Notes: a model not told the origin generated them from the sequence alone. Counted from the first letter of the stretch, positions 53,181 to 62,621 are shown. The stretch is 64,000 bases of DNA from Roseivirga misakiensis (GCF_001747105.1 NZ_MDGQ01000003.1:744001-808000); one strand, 5' to 3'. A program made the numbers and translations.

Positions 53181-53188
53181 AATAGTTG

Positions 53189-53971
53189 ATGGGACATAAA
53201 ATTGCCATTCTTGGAACAGGAAATGTCGCTTGGCATTTTGCCAGAGTTTTAGAAAATGCGGGTCATGTGATTACGCATGTATTTAACCGAGAAATAGAGA
53301 AAGCGGAAAAGTTTGCCCTAGATTTTTTTAATGCATCCACCGGCAACTCCACTGATATGAGTCAAGTGGATGCCTCACTTTTCATTTTAGCCATTAGCGA
53401 CGATGCCATTGAAGAGATTGCTCAGACATTGGTACTTCCCCACGGAAGCATGTTAATTCACACATCTGGTAGTATACCACTGAGTGCCCTCGGCTATGCC
53501 CAAACGCAGAATATCGGCGTGTTATATCCTGTTCAAACTTTGAGCAAAGGTCAACCAATTGATTTTAGTAAAGTCCCACTTTGTATAGAAGGAGAATCTC
53601 AGGAAACGCTCAATACCTTAGAGGAGATAGCCAGTGGTATGAGCGAAACAGTTTACCCCTTGTCCAGTCATCAGAGAAAAGTCATTCATTTGGCGGCAGT
53701 TTTTGCCTGCAATTTCGCTAATCACATGTTTAGCATTTCCAAAAAGATATTGGAATCGAATCAAATGACATTTGAACTGTTGCAACCTCTAATAGTAGAG
53801 ACGCTGAATAAATCGCTGGATATAGGACCAGAAAATGCCCAAACGGGACCAGCTAAACGAGGCGACTTAGAAACGCTAGACCAGCAATTTAACGCATTGT
53901 CTAACGACGCAGAACTTGCCGAAATCTACAAATTGGTCTCACAGCATATTATGGATACCTACGCAGATTAA
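53189..53971 (+). CDS. Rossmann-fold DUF2520 / F420-NADP oxidoreductase-like protein
   Basis: A 260-residue protein with an N-terminal NAD(P)-binding motif (KIAILGTGNVAWHFARVL) and a C-terminal helical DUF2520-type domain (HQRKVIHLAAVFACNFANHM near residue 155, and NAQTGPAKRGD near 225), resembling ketopantoate-reductase-like enzymes. The ATG at 53189 is preferred to a TTG at 53186. It would be a cytoplasmic dehydrogenase of unknown substrate. It follows the class V gene by eight bases and is the last gene before the ubiA promoter region. Confidence 0.78.
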   Translation: MGHKIAILGTGNVAWHFARVLENAGHVITHVFNREIEKAEKFALDFFNASTGNSTDMSQVDASLFILAISDDAIEEIAQTLVLPHGSMLIHTSGSIPLSALGYAQTQNIGVLYPVQTLSKGQPIDFSKVPLCIEGESQETLNTLEEIASGMSETVYPLSSHQRKVIHLAAVFACNFANHMFSISKKILESNQMTFELLQPLIVETLNKSLDIGPENAQTGPAKRGDLETLDQQFNALSNDAELAEIYKLVSQHIMDTYAD

Positions 53972-54034
53972 GGTTGTCTTCAAATAATATTCAAACAATA
54001 GTCCAAACCAATTAAATATAATTCTAAACAGGCG

Positions 54035-54042
54035 TAGATTTG
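54035..54042 (+). promoter_or_regulatory. -7 box candidate for the ubiA-purN operon
   Basis: TAGATTTG followed by C matches the TAnnTTTGY consensus well and lies 17 bases before the ubiA ATG. A TTTG at the -33 spacing is not seen. The 88-bp gap around it is otherwise AT-rich and without recognised structure. Confidence 0.45.
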
Positions 54043-54059
54043 CATCGTACACACTGACA

Positions 54060-54920
54060 ATGCAAGCGCAGCCACGCCAAAAAAGATCATTTATTTTCAA
54101 CTACCTAAAACTGGTTAGGGGTTTGAACCTATTCATGGTGGCTTTGACGCAGTATTTAACAGCGATTTTCTTAATCGGAGATCCTGATGGGTGGCTTCAA
54201 GTATTAACTAATAAGGGGTTCTTTTTGCTTGTATCAAGCACCGTTATGATCACAGGGGCTGGCTATCTCATTAATGATTATTACGATGTTAAAATTGATC
54301 TAGTTAATAAGCCGGGTCGTGTGATCGTTGGTAAAAATCTAAAAAGAAGATGGGTGATCGTCGGGCATACTTTTTTGAACCTAGCCTCGATTGCGATCGG
54401 TTTTTACCTATCCATTACCATTGGCATCATTAATTTCATGGCCGCCTTTCTCTTGTGGCTTTACTCAAACCGATTGAAGCGGCATCCATTCATTGGCAAT
54501 TTTGTAGTAGCTGTACTCACGGGGACTACCCTTTTCCTGGTGAGCGAATACTATGGTGAAAAACAATATCTCATCTTGTGCTATGCCATTTTTGCAGGCT
54601 TCATTACCCTAATCCGAGAAATCATCAAAGACTTGGAAGACATGAAAGGTGATGAACGATATGGTTGTAAAACACTACCAATAGTCTTAGGAGTATCAAA
54701 AACAAAGAATATCATTTATGGTATAGCTGCTATTTTCCTAACGACTGTTTTTCTTATGATCAGTCATATTTCCATGATTTTACCCATCACCCTGTCCGTT
54801 GCACTTATTTTTCTGATCTTTGGGGTTATTAAAGCAGACACCATCAAAGCCTATAACCGCTTGAGCAACTTGTGTAAGCTAATAATGCTTTTAGGGGTGA
54901 TCAGCATGATCTGGATATGA
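54060..54920 (+). CDS. UbiA-family prenyltransferase (geranylgeranylglyceryl-phosphate type)
   Basis: A 286-residue membrane protein with about eight to nine helices. The two Asp-rich motifs of UbiA enzymes are NDYYDVKID (72-80) and DLEDMKGDERYG near residue 191; they bind the prenyl diphosphate with Mg. The sequence (NRLKRHPFIGN, LIREIIKDLEDMKGD) is like the Bacteroidota branch related to archaeal digeranylgeranylglyceryl phosphate synthase. The acceptor and product are not known. Its last four bases overlap the purN start (ATGA). Confidence 0.82.
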   Translation: MQAQPRQKRSFIFNYLKLVRGLNLFMVALTQYLTAIFLIGDPDGWLQVLTNKGFFLLVSSTVMITGAGYLINDYYDVKIDLVNKPGRVIVGKNLKRRWVIVGHTFLNLASIAIGFYLSITIGIINFMAAFLLWLYSNRLKRHPFIGNFVVAVLTGTTLFLVSEYYGEKQYLILCYAIFAGFITLIREIIKDLEDMKGDERYGCKTLPIVLGVSKTKNIIYGIAAIFLTTVFLMISHISMILPITLSVALIFLIFGVIKADTIKAYNRLSNLCKLIMLLGVISMIWI

Positions 54921-55495
54921 CAAAGAAGAGAATTTCAATCTTCGCATCGGGCGGAGGATCAAATGCATTAAAGTTTTTCGAGTACTTTGAAAATGACCAA
55001 GACATAGAAATTGTCTCAGTTTTCACGAATAATAAATCCGCTGGTGTCATAGAAAAAGCGGAACGTTTTTCAATCCCCCATAATGTATATAATCGGAATT
55101 ATTGGGAAACGGGTGAAGTCATTATTGATCATTTAAAGGACCAAAAGGTAGACTACATTGTACTTGCGGGTTTTATGCTACTCATCCCCTCAGAACTTAT
55201 TAGAGCCTTCAGCAACCGAATATTTAACATACACCCTGCCCTTTTGCCCAAGTTTGGGGGCAAAGGTATGTATGGCATGAATGTGCATAGAGCAGTGAAA
55301 GAAGCCAAAGAAAGTGAATCAGGCATAACGATTCATTTTGTGAATGAACACTACGATGAAGGCGAAATAATTAGTCAAGTATCATGTCCGATCGCACTAT
55401 CAGATTCACCAGAAGAAATTGCTCAGAAAGTGCTACGCGTGGAACATGAAAATTATCCAAAAGTGATTGCAGAAGTAGTTCGGAAATCCATATAA
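54917..55495 (+). CDS. purN: Phosphoribosylglycinamide formyltransferase PurN
   Basis: A 192-residue enzyme for step three of purine synthesis, transferring a formyl group from 10-formyl-THF to GAR. ISIFASGGGSNA at residues 6-17 binds the phosphate, IFNIHPALLPKFGGKG near residue 102 carries the catalytic Asn and His, and the catalytic Asp is in HYDEGEIISQ near 142. The length is usual for PurN. It is coupled to the prenyltransferase gene by an ATGA overlap and lies 39 bases before purH. Confidence 0.95.
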   Translation: MTKKRISIFASGGGSNALKFFEYFENDQDIEIVSVFTNNKSAGVIEKAERFSIPHNVYNRNYWETGEVIIDHLKDQKVDYIVLAGFMLLIPSELIRAFSNRIFNIHPALLPKFGGKGMYGMNVHRAVKEAKESESGITIHFVNEHYDEGEIISQVSCPIALSDSPEEIAQKVLRVEHENYPKVIAEVVRKSI

Positions 55496-55501
55496 TATCC
55501 C

Positions 55502-55509
55502 TAGTTTTG
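55502..55509 (+). promoter_or_regulatory. -7 box candidate upstream of purH
   Basis: TAGTTTTG matches TAnnTTTG and lies 25 bases before the purH ATG, seven bases after the purN stop. The base after it is G, not the usual pyrimidine, and no -33 TTTG is seen, so it may be chance; purH could equally be read from the ubiA promoter. Confidence 0.25.
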
Positions 55510-55534
55510 GGCTTTTATTATCACCCCCTCCGAC

Positions 55535-57064
55535 ATGTCGCAAATTAGAATCAAATCCGCTTTAGTATCAGTGTTTTACAAGGATAATCTGGCGCCTATT
55601 ATTGACTTGTTGAAAGCCAATAATGTGACCATTTATTCAACAGGCGGAACACAAAAATTTATTGAAGATCAAGGTGCCGAAGTCATCCCAGTAGAAGACC
55701 TGACAAGCTATCCTTCGATTTTCGGTGGTAGAGTAAAAACGCTCCACCCGAAAATATTTGGAGGAATACTTTACCGAAGGGATCATGAAGGAGATCAAGG
55801 CCAAGCTGAAGAGTTCGAAATCCCAAGTATTGATCTTGTGATTGTTGACCTATACCCTTTCGAAGAAACTGTGGCTTCTGACGCTCCAGCTCAGGATATT
55901 ATAGAGAAAATCGACATCGGTGGTATTTCCTTGATCAGGGCTGCAGCAAAAAATTACAAAGACGTGCTAATCGTATCTTCTCGAGAGCAATACGCTAACT
56001 TGGAGGCGCTCTTGAAAGAAAAAGACGGAAGTACTGACTTATCGGATAGAAGAAGATTTGCGGCCGAAGCTTTTGATATTTCATCACATTATGACAGTGC
56101 CATTTTCAATTACTTTAATGAAGAAGAGGGCTTAGAGAAATTTAAAGTCAGTGAAAGAACAGGAAAGCAGTTGCGCTATGGTGAAAACCCGCATCAAGAA
56201 GGTCATTTCTATGGACCGCTTGGTGAGCTCTTCGATCAACTGAATGGGAAAGAGCTTTCCTACAATAATCTCGTTGACATTGACGCGGCGGTTTCATTGC
56301 TAGAAGAGTTTGGTGATGATGAAACTGCTTTTGCAATACTAAAACACACTAATGCTTGTGGAGTGGCCACAGGAGCAAACGTAAAAGAGGCTTACCTCAA
56401 GGCTTTTGCAGCCGATACCGTTAGCGCATTTGGTGGCGTGCTTATCTGCAACCAAACCATAGATGCTGCTGCAGCTGAAGAATTACACAAACTGTTTTTT
56501 GAAGTACTAATAGCGCCTGGTTTTGATGCGGATGCTTTAGAAATTCTCAAGGCTAAAAAGAACAGAGTACTTTTAGTGAAAAAGCAGAAACTAAATACTC
56601 AAAAACAGTACAAAAATCTCTTGAATGGCGTTATAGTGCAGGACAGAGATTTAGTAACTGATAAAGCAGAAGATTTTAAAACTGTTACCAAAAAAGATGT
56701 AACTGAGGAACAAAAACGTGCACTCGTATTTGCTTCGAAAATCTGTAAGCATACAAAATCAAATACCATCATATTGGCAAAAGAAGGACAGCTTTTGGCA
56801 AGTGGTGTTGGACAAACTTCAAGAGTAGATGCGTTAAGACAGGCAATTGAAAAGGCAAAATCCTTTGGATTTGAATTGACAGGAGCTGTTATGGCATCAG
56901 ATGCGTTTTTTCCGTTCCCTGACTGTGTTGAAATAGCAAGTGGCGAAGGAATTACCGCAGTTATTCAACCGGGAGGATCAATAAAAGACGAATTGTCGAT
57001 TAATTTCTGTGATAACAATGATATGGCAATGGTATTTACCGGTACCCGTCATTTCAAACATTAA
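55535..57064 (+). CDS. purH: Bifunctional AICAR formyltransferase / IMP cyclohydrolase PurH
   Basis: A 509-residue bifunctional enzyme for the last two steps of IMP synthesis. The N-terminal IMP cyclohydrolase domain (about 1-190) has SVFYKDNLAPI, STGGTQKFIED, GRVKTLHPKIFGGIL and DLYPFEE. The C-terminal AICAR transformylase domain has LRYGENPHQEG near 210, LKHTNACGVA near 267 with the catalytic Lys and His, and DAFFPFPD near residue 455. Both active sites look complete and the length is standard. It follows purN on the same strand. Confidence 0.97.
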   Translation: MSQIRIKSALVSVFYKDNLAPIIDLLKANNVTIYSTGGTQKFIEDQGAEVIPVEDLTSYPSIFGGRVKTLHPKIFGGILYRRDHEGDQGQAEEFEIPSIDLVIVDLYPFEETVASDAPAQDIIEKIDIGGISLIRAAAKNYKDVLIVSSREQYANLEALLKEKDGSTDLSDRRRFAAEAFDISSHYDSAIFNYFNEEEGLEKFKVSERTGKQLRYGENPHQEGHFYGPLGELFDQLNGKELSYNNLVDIDAAVSLLEEFGDDETAFAILKHTNACGVATGANVKEAYLKAFAADTVSAFGGVLICNQTIDAAAAEELHKLFFEVLIAPGFDADALEILKAKKNRVLLVKKQKLNTQKQYKNLLNGVIVQDRDLVTDKAEDFKTVTKKDVTEEQKRALVFASKICKHTKSNTIILAKEGQLLASGVGQTSRVDALRQAIEKAKSFGFELTGAVMASDAFFPFPDCVEIASGEGITAVIQPGGSIKDELSINFCDNNDMAMVFTGTRHFKH

Positions 57065-57130
57065 ACACTAGAATACAATAGTAATTCATTAACTTAGTTA
57101 ACTAATTTAAACCGCAAGGAGACCACTTAA

Positions 57131-58159
57131 ATGGGTTTTTTCGACTTTTTAACCAGTGACATTGCCATAGACTTAGGAACGGCAAACACATTAATCATCC
57201 ACAAAGACAAAATCGTTGTAGACGAACCATCGATCATTGCGATAGATAAAAATACCAACAAGGTTTTAGCCATTGGTAGAGAAGCGATGAACATGCATGA
57301 GAAAACGCATGACAACATCAAAACCATTAGGCCGCTTAAAGATGGTGTGATTGCAGATTTCGAGGCTGCCGAAATGATGATCAAGGGGATGATCAAAATG
57401 ATCGATCTAAAGAAACGTAGCTTTCTCCCCTCTTCTCACAGAATGGTGATTTGTATTCCATCTGGTATTACGGAAGTAGAAAAACGAGCGGTTCGAGATT
57501 CTGCGGAGCATGCCAACGCCAAAGAGGTTTATATGATTTATGAGCCAATTGCTGCTGCTATTGGTACAGGAATTAAAATAGATGAACCTGTTGGTTCTAT
57601 GATTGTCGATATTGGGGGTGGTACTACAGAAATTGCGGTTATTGCTTTGAGTGGTATTGTTTGCGATCAATCGATCAGAGTGGCTGGTGATACTTTCACG
57701 AAAGATATTCTAGACTACATGAGAAGGCAACATAATCTACTCATTGGTGAGCGATCGGCAGAGAAAGTAAAAATAGCCATCGGTTCGGCTTTAACTGAGT
57801 TAGAAGACGCCCCAGAGGATTATGAAATCCGTGGTAGAGACTTAATGACTGGAATTCCGAAGGTTATTAAAATTTCATACTCTGAGATTGCCTTCGCCCT
57901 GGATAAATCTGTTTCTAAAATAGAAGAAGCTGTTTTGAAGGCATTGGAGATTTCCCCACCAGAACTTTCGGCAGATATTTACGACCGTGGTATTTATTTA
58001 ACGGGCGGTGGCGCCATGCTTAAAGGTTTAGACAAGCGTTTGGCACTTAAAACAAAGCTTCCAATTCACATTGCCGATGATCCATTAAGGGCTGTAGTTA
58101 GAGGAACTGGAGAGTCCTTAAAGAATATTGATTCGTATCGAGCAGTGCTAATGACTTAA
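57131..58159 (+). CDS. mreB: Rod-shape determining protein MreB
   Basis: A 342-residue actin-like protein that organises wall synthesis along the cell body. The nucleotide-binding loops are IAIDLGTANTLI near residue 12, IVDIGGGTTEIAV near residue 158, and YLTGGGAMLKG near 291. VKTIRPLKDGVIADF-like text (IKTIRPLKDGVIADF) near residue 61 is highly conserved. An AAGGAG ribosome-binding site ends nine bases before the ATG. mreC starts six bases after the stop. Confidence 0.98.
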   Translation: MGFFDFLTSDIAIDLGTANTLIIHKDKIVVDEPSIIAIDKNTNKVLAIGREAMNMHEKTHDNIKTIRPLKDGVIADFEAAEMMIKGMIKMIDLKKRSFLPSSHRMVICIPSGITEVEKRAVRDSAEHANAKEVYMIYEPIAAAIGTGIKIDEPVGSMIVDIGGGTTEIAVIALSGIVCDQSIRVAGDTFTKDILDYMRRQHNLLIGERSAEKVKIAIGSALTELEDAPEDYEIRGRDLMTGIPKVIKISYSEIAFALDKSVSKIEEAVLKALEISPPELSADIYDRGIYLTGGGAMLKGLDKRLALKTKLPIHIADDPLRAVVRGTGESLKNIDSYRAVLMT

Positions 58160-58165
58160 TAATGG

Positions 58166-59011
58166 ATGGGTCAGCTTCTAGCATTTCTATTTAAATATCG
58201 AGCGTTCTTCATTTTTCTATGCCTAGAACTTCTGTGCATAGCACTCATTGTTTCTAATAACGACTACCAAAGAAGCGCCTATATTAACTCCTCCTCTAAC
58301 TTTGTAGGAGGTATCACGGCAACTTCTGATAACATAGGTGATTATTTTAGTTTAAAAAGAGTGAATAAGGAACTGGCCGAAGAAAACGCCAGGCTTCGAG
58401 AGGAACTCCTCAGCACAAAACGTGTAACTATAGACTCTTTAGACAGAATTATCATTGAAACCGACTCGACGAACACTTATAATTACCGTTTGATTTCAGC
58501 GGAAATAGTCAAAAACTATATTAGAAATACGAGTAACTTCTTTATGATCGATAAGGGTTATAGAGACAGTATCAAACCAGAAATGGGCGTGACAAGTCCA
58601 TATGGTGTAATCGGAAAAATACGCTCTGTTTCAAAGAATTTCTCTGTTGGTATCTCTTTACTAAACACCCGTAACTCATTTTCAGTCAAGCATAAAAAAT
58701 CGGATAGAATTGGTACTGTCCAATGGGACGGTATTGACCCCAAATTTGCTCAATTGCTCTACATTACGCCAGATGTGGATGTTCAACAAGGCGATACAAT
58801 AGTTACCTCTGGCTTTAGTTCAATCTTTCCGAAGGACCTTATGATCGGGGTAGTAGAATCAAGCCAAAAAGACGCAAATAGCACTTACCTCAACGTGAAA
58901 GTGGCCTTGAGCGTCGATTTCGGACGTCTATCGTATGTACAAGTGATTGAAAACATCCAAAAAGTGGAGCAGGATTCATTAATTAATGCAAACCCAGAAG
59001 ACATTCAATGA
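58166..59011 (+). CDS. mreC: Rod-shape determining protein MreC
   Basis: A 281-residue periplasmic protein anchored by an N-terminal helix (about 10-30). A short coiled coil (VNKELAEENARLREELL, about 67-83) leads into two beta domains; DKGYRDSIKPEMGV near residue 127 and QQGDTIVTSGFSSIFPKDL near 205 are family features. It links MreB to the wall enzymes PBP2 and RodA. Its stop overlaps the mreD start (ATGA). Confidence 0.95.
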   Translation: MGQLLAFLFKYRAFFIFLCLELLCIALIVSNNDYQRSAYINSSSNFVGGITATSDNIGDYFSLKRVNKELAEENARLREELLSTKRVTIDSLDRIIIETDSTNTYNYRLISAEIVKNYIRNTSNFFMIDKGYRDSIKPEMGVTSPYGVIGKIRSVSKNFSVGISLLNTRNSFSVKHKKSDRIGTVQWDGIDPKFAQLLYITPDVDVQQGDTIVTSGFSSIFPKDLMIGVVESSQKDANSTYLNVKVALSVDFGRLSYVQVIENIQKVEQDSLINANPEDIQ

Positions 59012-59520
59012 ATCGGAATACCATCATATTGATCACAAGCTTTATTGTCTTGATTCCGCTACAAATCCTTGTCTTTCAAAACTTTGTATTCTTCAACTTG
59101 GGTTTTTGCTTTATTTACCTGCTATTTCTATTGAGTTTGCCACTTGAGGTAAGCATCATCACGGGTATGCTGCTGGCACTTGTTACGGGACTCACAGTAG
59201 ATATCTTTTATCAAACCTTAGGCATACACGCAGCTGCTGGGGTGTTAATGATGTTTTTAAAGCCTTATTGGTTGAAGCTGAATGTACCGAGGAGTGGCTA
59301 CGAAGCCAGCCGACTTCCATTGATTCGAGAATACGGTTTAAGCTGGTTTATCGTTTACACCTTACCGCTAATCTTTATCTATACATTATCCGTTCTTTTT
59401 ATTGAGGCTAGCAATTCTAGCCTGTTTTGGTTAATATTATCTAAAGCACTGGTAACCACATTAGTTACGTTGCTTTTTGTTATTGTCACACAATATATTT
59501 TCTACCCCAAATCGAAATAG
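59008..59520 (+). CDS. mreD: Rod-shape determining protein MreD
   Basis: A 170-residue inner-membrane protein with about five helices. It is weakly conserved in sequence, as usual for MreD, but its length, helix pattern, the GLTVDIFYQTLGIHAAAGVL segment near residue 70 and its place between mreC and mrdA identify it. It is translated in overlap with mreC and lies three bases before the PBP2 gene. Confidence 0.88.
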   Translation: MNRNTIILITSFIVLIPLQILVFQNFVFFNLGFCFIYLLFLLSLPLEVSIITGMLLALVTGLTVDIFYQTLGIHAAAGVLMMFLKPYWLKLNVPRSGYEASRLPLIREYGLSWFIVYTLPLIFIYTLSVLFIEASNSSLFWLILSKALVTTLVTLLFVIVTQYIFYPKSK

Positions 59521-59523
59521 TAA

Positions 59524-61338
59524 ATGTTAGAAAATAGAAGGTATATCATTCAAGGGTTCTTCGTTTTTATCGGACTTGTTTTTCTTGTGAAGCTTTTTGC
59601 TCTACAAATAGTGAATGATACTTATTCTAGACAGGCAGAGAGTAACACCAGACAGCGAATCGTCGAATACCCGTTCAGAGGGTTGATTTATGATAGAAAC
59701 GATAAGCTGATCGTTTATAATGAGCCCATCTATGACCTGATGGTGATACCCAAAGATATTCAAGTAACCGATACCACATCTTTTTGTAACCTGTTTGAAA
59801 TTACCAAAGAGGATTTTGAAAAGAATGTATTAAATGCTCGGAAGTACTCCTACGTGAAGCCTTCCACCTTTCTAAAGAAGATTTCTCACGAAAAATATGC
59901 GCAGATTCAGGACCAACTCTACAAGTTCAGAGGTTTTTATGTGAACCCACGAACAGTCAGGAGATATTCGAAACCTCTTCTTGCCAATGAGTTGGGCTAT
60001 ATCGGTGAAGTAGATCAGGACTTTTTAGATAAAGACACTACGAATTCATATAAACCCGGAGATTACTTAGGAATAACTGGTCTAGAAGAATCTTATGAAG
60101 ATCTTTTAAGAGGAAAAAGGGGAGTCAGTTATAAGTTGGTGAACGTCAGCGGTATTGTTAAAGGAGCCTATAAAGGTGGATCAAATGATACAGCATCCAT
60201 ACCTGGCAAAAACTTAATAAGTACAATTGATTTACCGCTTCAAGAATATGCCGAAAAACTGCTCGATGGTAAACGCGGGAGCGTAGTAGCGATAGAGCCT
60301 TCTTCAGGAGAAATTCTGGTAATGGCCTCTGCACCCACCTACGATCCGAATTTACTAACGGGTAAGAACCTAGGCGACAACTTCAATAAAATCAAAGTCG
60401 ACACCACCGCTCCACTTTTCAATCGACCTATAATGGCCCGATACCCTCCTGGATCTATTTTTAAGACAGTGCAAGCATTAATTGCTTTGGATAAAGGGGT
60501 AACGACTGTTGACGAAAAAATAAAGGTAAACCTGACTAACATTGGTGACCATGCTCCGGCAGGCATTTATGATGTTAAAAAAGGTATTAGGTACTCCTCT
60601 AACAATTACTTCTATGAAGTGATGAGACGCGTTGTACTTCGTGGAAAAGGGTCCAATCTTTTTACCGACAGTGCCATAGGAATGGACGAGTGGAGTGAAG
60701 CGGTTAAAAAGTTCGGTTTTGGTAATGTTCTGGGAATTGATATTCCTGGTGAAGTACCTGGTAACGTACCCAATACAGCTACTTACGACAAAATGCACGG
60801 CAAAGGAAGGTGGGCCTATAGTGGTGTAAAATCACTATCAATCGGTCAGGGAGAACTATTGGTAACACCACTTCAAGTAGCTAACCTTGGAGCCATCATC
60901 GCAAATAGAGGGCACTACATCAAGCCTCATTTAATAAAAGGCATCAAAGAGAACGGCAAAATTGAAGAATTCGAGTACGAAAAAGTCTACACAGGAGATC
61001 ATACAGAATACTACCCTGAAATTATAGAGGGTATGGCTCAAGCGGCTAAGCAAACTGCTCCTCGCGCAATCATCAACGACATTGAGATTATAGGAAAAAC
61101 GGGCACGGCTGAAAATGGTAAAAAAGATGAAACGTTAGATCACTCCGTTTTTATGGCATTCGCCCCACGAGAAAACCCTAAAATCGCTATTGCGGTATAC
61201 GTGGAAAATTCAGGAATGGGCGGCCGTGCTGCAGGTATGACTGCAAGTCTTATCATAGAAAAATACCTTCGCGGATACATTAAGAAGAATTGGTGGAAAC
61301 GAGAAGAGTATGTCTTAAAGGGTGATTTCATAGACTAG
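59524..61338 (+). CDS. mrdA: Penicillin-binding protein 2 (MrdA), elongasome transpeptidase
   Basis: A 604-residue class B PBP. An N-terminal helix (about 8-26) is followed by the pedestal domain (RGLIYDRNDKLIVYNEP near residue 52). The transpeptidase domain has the active-site Ser311 in PGSIFKT, the SxN motif in YSSNNYF near residue 361, and KTGT at 525-528. It crosslinks peptidoglycan during elongation with RodA, whose gene follows. All three catalytic motifs are present. Confidence 0.96.
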   Translation: MLENRRYIIQGFFVFIGLVFLVKLFALQIVNDTYSRQAESNTRQRIVEYPFRGLIYDRNDKLIVYNEPIYDLMVIPKDIQVTDTTSFCNLFEITKEDFEKNVLNARKYSYVKPSTFLKKISHEKYAQIQDQLYKFRGFYVNPRTVRRYSKPLLANELGYIGEVDQDFLDKDTTNSYKPGDYLGITGLEESYEDLLRGKRGVSYKLVNVSGIVKGAYKGGSNDTASIPGKNLISTIDLPLQEYAEKLLDGKRGSVVAIEPSSGEILVMASAPTYDPNLLTGKNLGDNFNKIKVDTTAPLFNRPIMARYPPGSIFKTVQALIALDKGVTTVDEKIKVNLTNIGDHAPAGIYDVKKGIRYSSNNYFYEVMRRVVLRGKGSNLFTDSAIGMDEWSEAVKKFGFGNVLGIDIPGEVPGNVPNTATYDKMHGKGRWAYSGVKSLSIGQGELLVTPLQVANLGAIIANRGHYIKPHLIKGIKENGKIEEFEYEKVYTGDHTEYYPEIIEGMAQAAKQTAPRAIINDIEIIGKTGTAENGKKDETLDHSVFMAFAPRENPKIAIAVYVENSGMGGRAAGMTASLIIEKYLRGYIKKNWWKREEYVLKGDFID

Positions 61339-61342
61339 GAGG
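61337..61342 (+). promoter_or_regulatory. Ribosome-binding site AGGAGG that fixes the rodA TTG start
   Basis: AGGAGG lies four bases before the TTG at 61347 and partly overlaps the end of mrdA. Strong Shine-Dalgarno sequences are uncommon in this group, and this one supports the non-ATG start of rodA. Confidence 0.7.
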
Positions 61343-61346
61343 ATCG

Positions 61347-62621
61347 TTGAGAAGAGAGGGCAGTTTTTTTTCGAACCTAGATTGGTTAACAGTCTTTATT
61401 TACTTGATCCTGCTGATCCTCGGTTGGTTCAATATCTATGCCTCTGTTTACGATCCCGTGCAGGATTTAAGTATCCTAGATATGAGCATCGATTCTGGAA
61501 AACAGCTCATTTGGATCGGTACCTCTGCTATTTTAATTATTCTTGTACTGCTACTAGATTTTAGAATCTACGAATCAGTTGCCCCCTTACTTTATGGTGT
61601 ATTTATACTCCTTCTGATAGCCGTGGTTATTGTGGGAAAGGAAACCAATGGCGCTAAAGCCTGGTTTCAATTTGGCGCCTTTAGATTTCAACCCTCGGAA
61701 CTCGCCAAATTTGCTACAGCACTTTTATTAGCGCGATACGTCTCAACGAACAACGTAAAGCTGACCAATTTCAAAAATCAGATGGTCACATTTACCATCA
61801 TGTTATTTCCAGTAGCACTCATCATGCTACAGCCAGACTTGGGATCTGCACTGATTTTCTTCTCATTCTTTATCCCAATCTTTAGGGAAGGCTTGCCATC
61901 AATATATCTAACGACTGTGCTTTCTATCGTGATTATCGGTACGCTGACCATCGTAACAAGTATTGAAACTATTGCCATAATTCTCGGCTCCATCGGATTG
62001 CTTTGGATTTTAATTACTTCAAAATCACTCAAAAACATTCTGCTGACCTTATTAATTGTCGGTGCTAGCATAGGCTTTGCTTCGGGCTTCAATTATGCCT
62101 TTAACAATGTGCTACCAACATATCAGCGAGATAGAATAATGATCATCTTTTACCCGAACGCTTTAGACGAGCAGGGTGCGGGGTATAATCTAAACCAATC
62201 TAAAATTGCAATCGGTTCGGGAGGTTTTTCCGGGAAAGGTTTTTTAGATGGTACCCAAACTAAATTTGACTTTGTACCAGCGCAAAGTACCGATTTTATC
62301 TTTAGTACATTGGCTGAAGAACACGGTTGGTTGGGTTGTGCGCTTATCATCGCACTATTCGTGGCGCTGATGATGAGAATAGTCTTTATCGCAGAGCGGC
62401 AAAAATCGCAATTTGCGCGAGTCTATGGGTACAGTATTGCTGGAATAATATTTTTTCACTTCACCATCAACATCGCCATGACCATCGGATTATTCCCTGT
62501 CGTGGGAATTCCGCTGCCATTTTTCAGCTATGGGGGTTCCTCACTTTGGTCATTTACGATTATGCTGTTCGTGCTTTTGAAAATTGATATGCACAGAACG
62601 CAGGTATTGATGAGAGGTTAG
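61347..62621 (+). CDS. rodA: Peptidoglycan glycosyltransferase RodA
   Basis: A 424-residue SEDS-family membrane protein with about ten helices that polymerises lipid II glycan strands with PBP2. WFQFGAFRFQPSELAKFA near residue 110, QPDLGSALIFF near residue 158 and the FFSYGGSSLWSF motif near residue 391 are family hallmarks. The start is a TTG at 61347, supported by a strong AGGAGG just upstream; no in-frame ATG precedes the first helix. Its stop overlaps the convergent gene by four bases. Confidence 0.96.
   Translation: MRREGSFFSNLDWLTVFIYLILLILGWFNIYASVYDPVQDLSILDMSIDSGKQLIWIGTSAILIILVLLLDFRIYESVAPLLYGVFILLLIAVVIVGKETNGAKAWFQFGAFRFQPSELAKFATALLLARYVSTNNVKLTNFKNQMVTFTIMLFPVALIMLQPDLGSALIFFSFFIPIFREGLPSIYLTTVLSIVIIGTLTIVTSIETIAIILGSIGLLWILITSKSLKNILLTLLIVGASIGFASGFNYAFNNVLPTYQRDRIMIIFYPNALDEQGAGYNLNQSKIAIGSGGFSGKGFLDGTQTKFDFVPAQSTDFIFSTLAEEHGWLGCALIIALFVALMMRIVFIAERQKSQFARVYGYSIAGIIFFHFTINIAMTIGLFPVVGIPLPFFSYGGSSLWSFTIMLFVLLKIDMHRTQVLMRG

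Noticed and set aside
57094-57105. 12-bp perfect palindrome TTAGTTAACTAA upstream of mreB
   Set aside because: About a dozen such palindromes are expected by chance in an AT-rich window of this size, and no second half-site or repeat was seen.
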